Assembly (NCBI RefSeq): GCF_041381155.1
Contig: NC_091145.1
Location: 41,133,697 to 41,197,696, forward strand
DNA length: 64,000 nucleotides
Origin: Argopecten irradians
Lineage: Eukaryota > Mollusca > Bivalvia > Pectinida > Pectinidae
Direction: 5' to 3'
In this document: positions 47,233 to 59,100 of the stretch, piece by piece
Numbering within the stretch: the stretch's first letter is position 1
Layout: each line of letters opens with the position of its first letter
The notes under the pieces: model-generated
Seen by the model: only the letters and a program-made list of their open reading frames with translations
Told to the model about the DNA's origin: nothing
Databases searched by the model: none
Made by a program: the position numbers and the translations under genes

Positions 47233-47373
47233 CTATCTGTTAAATGTTCGTTTGGTACACAGGCTCACAGCTTCATCCAGACAAATGGGTTTAGCTTTTC
47301 TCACTGGGGACCATTTAGATAACTTCTTCTGCTGGGGTAGGTTAGGGGTGTTCACAACTCGCTGTTTCCTAGG
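47233..47373 (-). CDS. Last coding exon of an unrecognised minus-strand gene
   Basis: Begins in phase 0 after the acceptor TTCTGTGTTGTAG (AG at 47375-47374) and encodes 46 residues ending at TAG. It contains a lysine-rich, proline-spaced segment (NTPNLPQQKKLSKWSPVRKA) and two Cys, typical of the tail of a cytoplasmic or nuclear protein. The exon at 55820-55867 ends in phase 0 and could splice directly to it across 8.4 kb; exons in between cannot be excluded. The first 12 bases of this exon together with the last 38 of the intron form the unit of the 50-bp array. I do not recognise the protein. Confidence 0.65.
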   Translation of the reverse strand, partial: PRKQRVVNTPNLPQQKKLSKWSPVRKAKPICLDEAVSLCTKRTFNR

Positions 47374-49170
47374 CTACAACACAGAATTAAGGATAGGACG
47401 TCATACACAATCTGTTTCCTAGGCTACAACACAGAATTAATGATAGGACGTCATACACAATCTGTTTCCTAGGCTACAACACAGAATTAAGGATAGGACG
47501 TCATACACAATCTGTTTCCTAGGCTACAACACAGAATTAAGGATAGAACGTCATACACATTCTGTTTCCTAGGCTACAACACAGAATTAAGGATAGAATG
47601 TCATATATAATCTGTTTCCTAGGCTACAACACAGAATTAAGGATAGGACAACATACACAATCTGTTTCCTAGGCTACAACACAGAATTAAGGATAGGACG
47701 TCATACACATTCTGTTTCCTAGGCTACAACACAGAATTAAGGATAGGATGTCATATATAATCTGTTTCCTAGGCTACAACACAGAATTAAGGATAGGACG
47801 TCATACACAATCTGTTTCCTAGGCTACAACACAGAATTAAGGATAGGACGTCATACACAATCTGTTTCCTAGGCTACAACACAGAATTAAGGATAGGACG
47901 TCATACACAATCTGTTTCCTAGGCTACAACACAGAATTAAGGATAGGACAACATACACAATCTGTTTCCTAGGCTACAACACAGAATTAAGGAAAGGACC
48001 TATTACACAATCTGTTTCCTAGGCTACAACACAGAATTAAGGATAGGACGTCATACACAATCTGTTTCCTAGGCTACAACACAGAATTAAGGATAGGACG
48101 TCATACACAATCTGTTTCCTAGGCTACAACACAGAATTAAGGATAGGACGTCATACACAATCTGTTTCCTAGGCTACAACACAGAATTAAGGATAGGACG
48201 TCATACACAATCTGTTTCCTAGGCTACAACACAGAATTAAGGATAGGATGTCATATATAATCTGTTTCCTAGGCTACAACACAGAATTAAGGATAGGACG
48301 TCATACACAATCTGTTTCCTAGGCTACAACACAGAATTAAGGATAGGACGTCATACACAATCTGTTTCCTAGGCTACAACACAGAATTAAGGATAGGACG
48401 TCATACCCAATCTGTCTCCTAGGCTACAACACAGAATTAAGGATAGTACGTCATACACAATCTGTTTCCTAGGCTACAACACAGAATTAAGGATAGGACG
48501 TCATACACAATCTGTTTCCTAGGCTACAACACAGAATTAAGGATAGGACGTCATACACATTCTGTTTCCTAGGCTACAACACAGAATTAAGGATAGGACG
48601 TCATACACAATCTGTTTCCTAGGCTACAACACAGAATTAAGGATAGGTCGTCATACACAATCTGTTTCCTAGGCTACAACACAGAATTAAGGATAGGACG
48701 TCATACACAATCTGTTTCCTAGGCTACAACACAGAATTAAGGATAGGACGTCATATACACAATCTGTTTCCTAGGCTACAACACAGAATTAAGGATAGGA
48801 CGTCATAAACAATCTGTTTCCTAGGCTACAAAAACAGAATTAACACAGATAAAGGGCGCTTTAACACAATCTGTTTCCTAGGCTACAACACAGAATTAAG
48901 ATAAACGACCATACACAATCTGTTTCCTAGGCTACAACACAGAATTAAGGAAAGACCTATTACACAATCTGTTTCTAGGCTACAACACAGAATTAAGTGA
49001 TAGGACGTCATACACAATCTGTTTCCTAGGCTACAACACAGAATTAAGGATAGGACGTCATAAACAATCTGTTTCTTAGGCTATAACACAGAATTAAGTG
49101 GAGGGCGTCATACACAATCTGTTTCCTAGGCTACAACACAGAATTAAGGATAGGACGTCATACACAATCC
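47362..49170. repeat. 50-bp array of copies of a 3' splice site
   Basis: About 36 highly uniform copies. On the minus strand each reads (TATGACGTCCTATCC) TTAATTCTGTGTTGTAG then CCTAGGAAACAG, which is the intron end plus the first 12 bases of the exon at 47233-47373. The lowest-coordinate copy is the real exon border. Most copies keep the acceptor intact; damaged copies cluster at about 48770-49090, near the far end. Confidence 0.95.
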
Positions 49171-50107
49171 TAATTACACACATCCTGTTTCTGAGAAGGA
49201 TACAATGCAGAATTACTATATTACCATTATATTGATATGAAGTATGTATCAGTATTTTTACATTTTCATTGCAACACCACTGTGTATGAAGCACAGTTAG
49301 CCTTCATCATTCTATGAACTGCTATTGACTTATTTTGACGTCATTATCATTGTGATGTCAAAATTGTCGTGCCTATGATCATGGAAGATGGCTATTCAAC
49401 CGGCTGTTCTGTCTTTTACTGTAATGAACTCTGTTTTTCATTATAAAAGCAAAACCATCATAAAATTATTATCAAATGTTGATATAAGCATTGAACATCA
49501 AAAGTATCCCTACAGTCTACTCATATTGTGTATACATTAAAAAAAACCCGGTTTCTGTTTGGTATTCAAAGCCATTTAATAAAATACATTTTTAACAATC
49601 TAAATGCATCTATTAGAAACTACTTTTGCATTTTATTTTTTTCATTTATGGAAATATTTGAAATGTTTCATCAATGTTTTTCATGGCTTGTACTAATTGC
49701 CACGACATATACAAATTTGAACTTATAACAATTATAACATTGAGGTTGTTTTATCCTTTGTTTCAGTGATAACAGTAAGATAAAGAAAACCAGTCACACA
49801 CAGAAACTGAGCCACACCAAACTATCACTAGAGCATAAATACCCAGACTCCATATAAACCTGGCACAAGTCTGACACCAGACAATGGCTGGCATTTTGTA
49901 TTTAGAACAAACCATCAAAATCATACAGTAGTTATGTTTGTCAATCAGAAGTTATTCCTTCCAACAGGTGTCTTATTAAACCATGAAATATATTGTAAAA
50001 AAAAGTTATCACAAGGCAAGCTTTCAGCCAATCAGTGATCAAGGCAGCCATCTTGGATCCAGTGTGAAAAAAAGGCATACATAGCGACATAGATCAATAG
50101 AATCTTA
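49171..50107. other. Intronic, no exon seen
   Basis: AT-rich. An inverted repeat, attttgacgtca / tgatgtcaaaat (49332-49364), carries a full CRE (TGACGTCA) in one arm. No coding exon recognised. Confidence 0.5.
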
Positions 50108-51300
50108 CATGGGTCTGTCAAGTGGACAGATATCTCAACCACAGTGAAAGATTATGGCTGGTCAACCCCAGGCTTGCCGAGGGTTGATGGCCAATATCTA
50201 TCACAAGGGTTGAGATATCTCTGTCCACTTGACAGACCCATGTTGGATTCTTTTTCTCCCATACTTTGTAGAAAAACAAGAGGCCCAAAGGGCCTTAACG
50301 GTCATCTGACTACCTTGGCAATAGTAAAATTAATTATATATGGTGTCACTTTGTCAGGACCATGTCAGGATCATTTTTAATTTCTTTCAACAAATTTTAT
50401 TTCTAACAAGAGGCCCAAGGGCCTTAACATATAGGAAATTAATTAGATATAGTGTCATGGTAGCCATCTTCGATTTGGGATCAACCAAAGATGTAACAAT
50501 ACTTTGTCGGGACCATGTCAGGATCATTTCATGCAAGTTTCAGCCAAATCGCACTGGTAGAACTTGAGAAGAAGTTCAAAATGTGTTTTCAAGATGGCCG
50601 CTGTGGCAGCCATCTTAGATTTCGAATCGACCCGAAAAATAACAACACTTTGTCGGGACCATGTCAGGATCATTTCATGCAAGTTTCAGCCAAACCGCAC
50701 TGGTAGAACTTGAGAAGAAGTTCAAAATGTGTTTTCAAGATGGCGGCTGTGGCGGCCATCTTGGATTTCAGATCGACCCGAAAAATAACAACACTTTGTC
50801 GGGACCATGTCAGGATCATTTCATGCAAGTTTCAGCCAAATCGCACAGGTAGAACTTGAGAAGAAGTTCAAAATGTGTTTTCAAGATGGCGGTTGTGGCG
50901 GCCATCTTGGATTTCGGATTGACTCGAAAAATAACAACACTTTGTCGGGACCATGTCAGGATCATTTCATGCAAGTTTCAGCCAAATCGCACCAATAGAA
51001 CTTGAGAAGAAGTTCAAAATGTGTTTTCAAGATGGCGGCTGTGGCGGCCATCTTGGATTTCGGATCAACCCGAAAAATATCAACACTTTGTCGGGACCAT
51101 GTCAGGATCATTTCGTGTAAGTTTCAGCTAAATCGCCCAGGTAGAACTTGAGAAGAAGTTCAAAATGTGAAAAGTTAACGCACGGCGGACGTCTAGCGCG
51201 TATGAGCTTTCTTACACCTCCTTGTGTAAGATAGAGATATCTTTTCCCTAGCAACCGCGGGATATCCTTGGGAAGTATGGGAGAAAAGTGGATCAAAGCA
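50108..51300. mobile_element. Dispersed repeat block with inverted arms
   Basis: Starts with a 33-bp inverted repeat: catgggtctgtcaagtgg ... at 50108-50140 and its complement at 50208-50242, with a 2-bp insertion. Further inside, tctttttctcccatactt (about 50249-50266) is matched in inverse orientation by aagtatgggagaaaagtgg at about 51275-51293, suggesting terminal arms of an element of about 1 kb. Inside are two 'aagaggccca(a)agggcc' motifs (50279, 50410) and the 146-bp tandem units. No coding capacity. Confidence 0.6.
50500..51170. repeat. 146-bp tandem repeat, about 4.5 copies
   Basis: Units contain ctttgtcgggaccatgtc, aggatcatttcatgcaag, tttcagccaaatcgcac and aagatggcggctgtggcg, the last part of an internal palindrome (aagatggcgg...ggccatctt). 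Copies are about 95% alike by eye. Lies within the dispersed repeat block. Confidence 0.9.
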
Positions 51301-51470
51301 GGAGACAATACATGACAGGTACAGGAAATACTATGTATTGGTACGAGTCATCAAACTTAGACCACAAGCTTCCTCTATCCCCACCTATAGCAGCCTTAGT
51401 CCCTCCTGGGAAATGTCAAGCAATACAAGCACCTATCAGGTCCATACATTTAATGTAATTAACACATATA

Positions 51471-52530
51471 TCATACATTTTATGTAATAAATTAGGGTAT
51501 ATTATGTATATATATACATATAATAAAGGTATATTCAATATGATACATTTTATGTAATAAATTAGGGTATATTATATATATATATATATACATATATCAA
51601 GGGTATATTCCATATCATACATTTTATGTAAAAAATTAGGGTGTATTATATATCATCGATTTTCCTGAGAGACTACAAAAAGATTTCACTACATCTTGTC
51701 ATCTTGTGACCTGATTAGGATTCAATATTACTATCCTTCAATTTTTCTTTTACATTTAATTCAGTTCCATACCTATTAACACTTACTGTATGTCTATGAT
51801 AAAAGGTTACTAAATAACAGGCATGTTATCATTTCTAAGCATTTAATTGTGTGCTCTTGTCGGTATTTCCCATCTGCCACAAAACGAAAGTAGCGATCGA
51901 AAGCACCGTCCGCCATTTTGTGTACGCATGGTAAAACAAACAGGCTAGCATAAAATGCCAAAATTCCGTGAAACATACATATTTAACCAATGTTTAATAC
52001 TTCTGGTGCAAACATTTCTTCATAATTATGTAATTTCAATACTTACTTGACTTCAAAACGTAATTTGGCTATAGTAAGTTTCAGAAAAATACGAAACTAA
52101 AAGCAAGATGACTATAGTCTGTTTCAGAAAAAAACATCTAAAAATGGTCTCAAATAACGGCGCCCCCCTAGGCCATTTACCCGCGCCCGGCGCCCTCATT
52201 AGGGAAAATACGGTATATCATACATTTTATGTAATAAATTAGGGTATATTATGTATATATATATATATAATAAAGGTATATTCAATATGATACATTTTAT
52301 GTAATAAATTAGGGTATATTATATATATATATATATATACATATATCAAGGGTATATTCCATATCATACATTTTATGTAAAAAATTAGGGTGTATTATAT
52401 ATCATCGATTTTCCTGAGAGACTACAAAAAGATTTCACTACATCTTGTCATCTTGTGACCTGATTAGGATTCAATATTACTATCCTTCAATTTTTCTTTT
52501 ACATTTAATTCAGTTCCATACCTATTAACA
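51471..52530. repeat. Direct duplication of about 310 bp flanking 430 bp
   Basis: 51473-51780 and 52214-52528 are nearly identical (atcatacattttatgtaa ... cagttccatacctattaac), each including a (TA)n tract. Between them lie about 430 bp ending ggcgccctcattagg then gaaaatacgg, with CCGCCATTTTG at 51910-51920. The layout is that of LTRs around a very short body, or of a segmental duplication with an insertion. No coding capacity. Confidence 0.75.
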
Positions 52531-52586
52531 TATCATTTTTAAGAAACCCATTTTGACTGGAAATGGATTTTCCATGCATGGAAATA

Positions 52587-52825
52587 GTATGTAACCTGTT
52601 TGCTGTACAAACTTCATAAAGTATGTAACCTGTTTACTGTACAAACTTCATAAAGTATGTAACCTATTTACTGTACAAACTTCATAAAGTATGTAACCTA
52701 TTTACTGTACAAACTTCATAAAGTATGTAACCTATTTACTGTACAAACTTCATAAAGTATGTAACCTATTTACTGTACAAACTTCATAAAGTATGTAACC
52801 TATTTACTGTACAAACTTCAAAAAC
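52587..52825. repeat. 34-bp tandem repeat, seven copies
   Basis: Seven near-identical units (gtatgtaacctatttact, gtacaaacttcataaa); the first two have tgttt in place of tattt. Confidence 0.95.
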
Positions 52826-52974
52826 AACTTTGCTAACTATCTGCATGCTTTACAGTAATAACAAAAGTAGCTATTGAAAATGAGGTTCTGTTGTGAAGAC
52901 TGCCATCATCAGTAATACTGTGATGTTTGTCATGTAATAAGGTCTCGGGGCTCCATGATTAATGACAATGATTA

Positions 52975-53345
52975 TGGTATGGTCTTAGGTGACCTTGAAT
53001 GAAACAAGGAGCCGCAAAACGTGGCATTATCCCCTGCACCCCGTAGTTGGTATAAAAATCCAAATACAATTATTTAAGTATAACTTTAAATATAAAAATA
53101 ACAACAGGTAACAAAAATAAACAGTAATTTGATATTTTTGACCGAGTTTCCATGGTAACAGAATAAAATCCCAAAATGGAAGGTCCGCAATAGCAAAAGA
53201 CAGAACTAAGGCACTTGTCTGATGTATAAAGAAAGTTTCAAGGAGCTGAGTTAAATGATTTTTGAGTTATAGCACAGAAAAGAATCTCAGACGGACGGAG
53301 CCCAATTTAATATCCCCCTCAAACGCGTTTTGCAGGGGATAAATA
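52975..53345. mobile_element. Short non-autonomous element with 12-bp inverted repeat
   Basis: ttatcccctgca (53027-53038) is exactly complementary to tgcaggggataa (53331-53342). The body has a agacggacggagccc tract near its end. A deleted relative lies at 54003-54200. Confidence 0.6.
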
Positions 53346-53470
53346 AGGTTATAATACCTGAGCCCTTTCAGTATAATACACTGTCAGTCCCAATGATGTT
53401 AAATACTATTACATGTATATAAAATAGATAGATACAGTGGGATAAGTATGCTACAGATTTTGAATATATT

Positions 53471-53907
53471 AATGTCCAGGCCAAAGATCTACAAGTAATT
53501 AGTAGGATATATGTTAGGTACAATGTAGGCCAGGCCAAAGATCTACAAGTAATTTGTAGGATATATGTTAGGTACAATGTAGGCCAGGCCAAAGGTCTAC
53601 AAGTAATTTGTAGGATTTAGGTTAGGTACAATGTAGGCCAGGCCAAAGGTCTACAAGTAATTTGTAGGATTTAGGTTAGGTCCAATGTAGGCCAGGCCAA
53701 AGGTCTACAAGTAATTTGTAGGATTTAGGTGAGGTACAATGTAGGCCAGGCCAAAGGTCTACAAGTAATTTGTAGGATTTAGGTTAGGTCCAATGTAGGC
53801 CAGGCCAAAGGTCTACAAGTAATTTGTAGGATTTAAGTTAGGTCCAATGTAGGCCAGGCCAAAGGTCTACAAGTAATTTGTAGGATTTAGGTTAGGTCCA
53901 ATGTATT
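53471..53907. repeat. 54-bp tandem repeat, about eight copies
   Basis: Units aggccaggccaaaggtc, tacaagtaatttgtagg, atttaggttaggtcc. The low-coordinate copies differ slightly (aaagatc, atatatg). Open frames on the minus strand here are by-products. Confidence 0.94.
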
Positions 53908-54002
53908 GAGGATATGTATACATGCTTGTTTGTTTATTTGTTTTACATCCCATAAATATACGGATAAACATGTTGATATTCACTATTAATTAAGGACTTA
54001 TA

Positions 54003-54200
54003 CGACAAGGAGACGTAAAGTGTGGCATTATTCCCCACGCCCGCAGTTGGTAAAAAAACCCAATTATATCAAGGTCAAAGTAACAATTATTCAAGTATAA
54101 CTTTAAATGTATGTGAGTATTGTAAAACTGAAAAAAAAACAAAAACAAAAACAAAAAAACTGAACATCCCCTGCAAACGCATTTCGTGGGGGATAAAAAA
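54003..54200. mobile_element. Internally deleted copy of the 52975 element
   Basis: Same start (gtggcattattcccc ... gcagttggtaaaaa) and same end (cccctgcaaacgc, cgtgggggataa) as 52975-53345, but with most of the middle lost and an A/C-rich run inserted. Confidence 0.6.
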
Positions 54201-54940
54201 AAAAAAGTATATAATAGATGTTCTTCATCCAATGAATATGAAGTTCCAAATAACTGAAGCCTTGAATATACATTTTGTACTGTAGCACAAAAATTTGATC
54301 AAAAACAAAGCCTATACAGTTGACTTAGGATAAAGTAAAATGCTATTTTTAAAGTAAAAACATGTGTATGTAGACAACAACATTTAATCTTTGGTTTGAC
54401 ACAACATTTTCCTTAGTTTTCTATTACCGCAAATATTTGGCAAAATACAACTCAATAATCTACACTCTGTTCTCTGGAAAGCACAGTTCAGATATCTACA
54501 ATAGCAACACACATTACAGTTCAAAACACAATGAATGATGAAATTATAGAAGATGAAAAAGAAGTGGTTATCCTATGGCTGTGTCTAATTAAGGGCAGGT
54601 GTCATATAGTAGCTAGTTTAGCATGCAGCAAGCTGGCATATATGGCATATATAGCATGGGTAATGCTTTGTACATACATAGTTTAGGCATTGGTTGTCGA
54701 AATCTTACAAGCAGCCTAGAAAAAGATTATAAATACTATTACAAATTCTAAACAAGTCAAAATACATAAATTCACAACACTTGTTAGCTAGGGACATTTT
54801 TTCCAAACTAATTATTAAAACTATTTCAATTCAATTGCATCTTCGATATTCTAGGAGTTACTATCACTGTCTTTATATCCACTCCTAGGCCATGCCATAT
54901 CAAACTGAAGGCTCTGTATGTGACAACAGACAGCTTAGTC
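54201..54940. other. Intronic, no exon seen
   Basis: AT-rich sequence without repeats or convincing coding potential. Confidence 0.5.
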
Positions 54941-55790
54941 CTTTGATGTACATTAAAGTTGAAGTTTAAGTTAAACTTTGAAGTTTGGTCTCTCTGTAAT
55001 CATCAAAGGAAATCTCTGAAGGCCTGTGACTGGTCAGTTATTTCTCCTGGATTGCCTCAGTTTTGATATGCCATTGTCCAGGGTTGGATATAACAACAGT
55101 GGTAGTAACCCCTGGCGTACCAAGGATGACTCCCTTGATGTAACAATCTTTTGGTTTCAGGAGAAAAAAATATACTAATGTTTATTTGGTTACATCGGAT
55201 GCTTTACAAATATAATTGAGCCCAAATCACTGACTTGTTCTTCTTGTGTTCAAGTCTGCAGTATAGACCCAGTATAGACAACAAATAGAATGGAGTTACA
55301 GGAAGTCAAGATATATATAAGAAAAAAACCTTCATGACATAAGAATTTCAGCCTTCCTGGGCATCTTCAAGGCGTCCCTAGCTACCTGCTGAATTATGAC
55401 GTCATATCATAATTTCTGTACATAAAGTACACATATATATAGACATCCTCGATACTACAAGGGTTCCGATCACAAACAATTTCTACACCCCTGGACAATC
55501 TCATTGTAAAACTGAAAGCAGCTCAGGCAAACAATTCTTAACCAATCACAGGCCTGCAAAAAATGTCTTTGAAGACTACAGAGAGAGCGATGCCCTACTT
55601 CAACCAAAATGTGTTATATGGTTCTTTTGATGTACATCAAAGGACTAAATTACCTGTTCTATTCAGTTGCCTCCAGTTTTACTTTGAGATAGTTCAAGGG
55701 TGTAGAGATCGTAAGTGATTGGAACCCCTGGAGTACAGAGGATGATATATACAGGACAGGGCGTATTTCTCAGATTCAAGGGATAATGTG
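54941..55790. mobile_element. Large foldback (inverted-repeat) element
   Basis: Left arm landmarks at 54941-55140 (ttagtcctttgatgtaca; gaaggcctgtgactgg; cattgtccagggttgg; aacccctggcgtacc) recur in inverse order and orientation at 55440-55650 (tgtacatcaaaggacta; ccaatcacaggcctgc; cccctggacaatctcattg). Arms are imperfect. A third, direct partial copy follows at about 55700-55760 (gattggaacccctggag). It lies in the intron just downstream of the exon at 55820-55867. Confidence 0.6.
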
Positions 55791-55819
55791 ATCATAACAA
55801 AAGGTAACAAAGAACTTAC

Positions 55820-55867
55820 CATCAAAGCACTGGGTGAATTCTCATTGATCTCGTCTAGACAACCATA
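55820..55867 (-). CDS. Internal exon of the unrecognised minus-strand gene
   Basis: 48 bases, 16 codons (YGCLDEINENSPSALM), phase 0 at both ends. The acceptor reads GCTTATTTTACAG and the donor ATG/GTAAGTTC, a near-perfect match. It follows the 56003-56102 exon after a 135-bp intron. Being phase 0 on both sides, it could be skipped without a frame change. Confidence 0.7.
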
Positions 55868-56002
55868 CTGTAAAATAAGCAAAAAAATGTATTAATATAT
55901 ATATATACACTAAACTTGAGTAGTACACCAACACCATAATCAAACCTGTCATTAGAGACACGAACATGATCCATACGATATAAACGTTTCTATCAAACTT
56001 AC

Positions 56003-56102
56003 AGTTCCAATACTCGGCTTCCTGGACTTGCCTCCCTTGGTGTAGGAGGTGTCACTCACACTGCCATAGGACGAACCACTACAGCTTCTGTAGGACAGGG
56101 GA
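56003..56102 (-). CDS. Serine-rich internal exon of the same gene
   Basis: 100 bases: one base completes a codon, then 33 codons (SGSSYGSVSDTSYTKGGKSR in the middle). The acceptor is AATATTTACAG and the donor GGAACT/GTAAGTTTG. The Ser/Thr/Tyr/Gly and Lys/Arg content suggests a disordered, phosphorylatable segment. The intron before it contains the 7.7-kb 53-bp array, whose unit copies this exon's acceptor and its first 25-30 bases (CCCCTGTCC-AGAAG-TGTAGT). Protein identity is unknown. Confidence 0.72.
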
Positions 56103-59100
56103 CTGTAAATATTGAACAATATTACCATACTACCACTTCTCAAGGACAGGGGGCTGTAAAAATTGTACAATATTACGTCATATTACCACTTCTAAAGGAC
56201 AGGGAACTGTAAATATTGAACAATATCACACCATACTACCACTTCTAAAAGGACAGGGGGCTGTAAATATTGAAGAATATCACACCGTACTACCACTTCT
56301 AAAGGACAGGGGGCTGTAAATATTGAACAATATCTCACCATACTACCACTTCTAAAGTACAGGGGGCTGTAAATATTGAACAATATCACACCATACTACC
56401 ACTTCTAAAGGACAGGGGGCTGTAAATATTGAACAATATTACACCATACTACCACTTCTAAAGTACAGGGGGCTGTAAATATTGAACAATATCTCACCAA
56501 ACTACCACTTCTAAAGGACAGGGGGCTGTAAATATTGAACAATATCTCACCATACTACCACTTCTAAAGTACAGGGGGCTGTAAAAATTGAACAATATTC
56601 ACCATACTACCACTTCTAAAGTACAGGGGGCTGTAAATATTGAACAATATCACACCATACTACCACTTCTAAAGTACAGGGGGCTGTAAATATTGAACAA
56701 TATCACACCATACTACCACTTCTAAAGTACAGGGGGCTGTAAATATTGAACAATATCCACCATACTACCACTTCTAAAGTACAGGGGGCTGTAAATTATT
56801 GAACAATATCTCACCATATACTACCACTTCTAAAGTACAGGGGCTGTAAATATTGAACAATATCACACCATACTACCACTTCTAAAGGACAGGGGGCTGT
56901 AAATATTGATCAAGATCACACCATACTACCACTTCTAAAGGACAGGGGGCTGTAAATATTGAACAATATCACACCATACTACCACTTCTAAAGGACAGGG
57001 GGCTGTAAATATTGAACAATATCACACCATACTACCACTTCTAAAGGACAGGGGGCTGTAAATATTGAACAATATTACCATACTACCACTTCTAAAGGAC
57101 AGGGGGCTGTAAATATTGAACAATATCACACCATACTACCACTTCTAAAGGACAGGGGGCTGTAAATATTGAACAATATCACACCATACTACCACTTCTA
57201 AAGGACAGGGGGCTGTAAATATTGAACAATATCACACCATACTACCACTTCTAAAGGACAGGGGGCTGTAAATATTGAACAATATTACCATACTACCACT
57301 TCTAAAGGACAGGGGGCTGTAAATATTGAACAATATTATCACAACATACTACCACTTCTAAAGGACAGGGGGCTGTAAATATTGAACAATATCACACCAT
57401 ACTACCACTTCTAAAGGACAGGGGGCTGTAAATATTGAACAATATTACCATACTACCACTTCTAAAGTACAGGGGGCTGTAAATATTGAACAATATCACA
57501 CCATACTACCACTTCTAAAGGACAGGGGGCTGTAAATATTGAACAATATCACACCATACTACCACTTCTAAAGGACAGGGGGCTGTAAATATTGAACAAT
57601 ATCACACCATACTACCACTTCTAAAGGACAGGGGGCTGTAAATATTGAACAATATCACACCATACTACCACTTCTAAAGGACAGTGGACTGTAAATATTG
57701 AACAATATTACCATACTACCACTTCTAAAGTACAGGGGGCTGTAAAATTGAACAATATCACACCATACTACCACTTCTAAAGGACAGGGGCTGTAAATAT
57801 TGAACAATATCCACATACTACCACTTCTAAAGGACAGAGGGCTGTAAATATTGAACAATATCTCACCATACTACCACTTCTAAAGGACAGGGGGCTGTAA
57901 ATATTGAACAATATCTCACCAAACTACCACTTCTAAAGGACAGGGGGCTGTAAATATTGAACAATATCACACCATACTACCACTTCTAAAGGACAGAGGG
58001 CTGTAAATATTGAACAATATCTCACCATACTACCACTTCTAAAGGACAGGGGCTGTAAATATTGAACAATATCACACCGTACTACCACTTTTAAAGGACA
58101 TGGGGGCTGTAAATATTGAACAATATCACACCATACTACCACTTATAAAGGACAGAGGGCTGTAAATATTGAAAAATATCACACCATACTACCACTTCTA
58201 AAGGACAGGGGACTGTAAATATTGAACAATATCACACCGTACTACCAATTTTAAAGGACAGGGGGCTGTAAATATTGAACAATATCACATCATACTACCA
58301 CTTCTAAAGTACAGGGGGCTGTAAATATTGAACAATATCTCACCAAACTACCACTTCTAAAGGACAGGGGGCTGTAAATATTGAACAATTTTACCATACT
58401 ACTACCACTTCTAAAGGACAGGGGGCTGTAAATATTGAACAATATCACACCATACTACCACTTCTAAAGTACAGGGGGCTGTAAATATTGAACAATATCA
58501 CACCATACTACCACTTCTAAAGTACAGGGGGCTGTAAATATTGAACAATATCACACCATACTACCACTTCTAAAGTACAGGGGGCGGTAAATATTGAACA
58601 ATATCACACCATACTACCACTTCTAAAGGACAGGGGGCTGTAAATATTGAACAATATCACACCATACTACCACTTCTAAAGGACAGAGGGCTGTAAATAT
58701 TGAACAATATCTCACCATACTACCACTTCTAAAGGACAGAGGGCTGTAAATATTGAACAATATCACACCATACTACCACTTCTAAAGGACAGGGGGCTGT
58801 AAATATTGAACAATATCACACCATACTACCACTTCTAAAGGACAGGGGGCTATAAATATTGAACAATATCTCACCATACTACCATATATTGAACAAATAT
58901 CACACCGTACTACCTCTAAAGGACAGGGGACTGTAAATACTGAACAATATATCACACCATACTACCACTTCTAAAGGACAGGGGGCTGTAAATATTGAAC
59001 AATATCACACCATACTACCACTTCTAAAGGACAGGGGCTGTAAATATTGAACAATATCACACCATACTACCACTTCTAAAGGACAGGGGGCTGTAAATAT

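Noticed and set aside
51850..51980. Possible promoter or first exon at CCGCCATTTTG
   Set aside because: A YY1-like motif alone, inside a duplicated non-coding segment, with no following coding exon.
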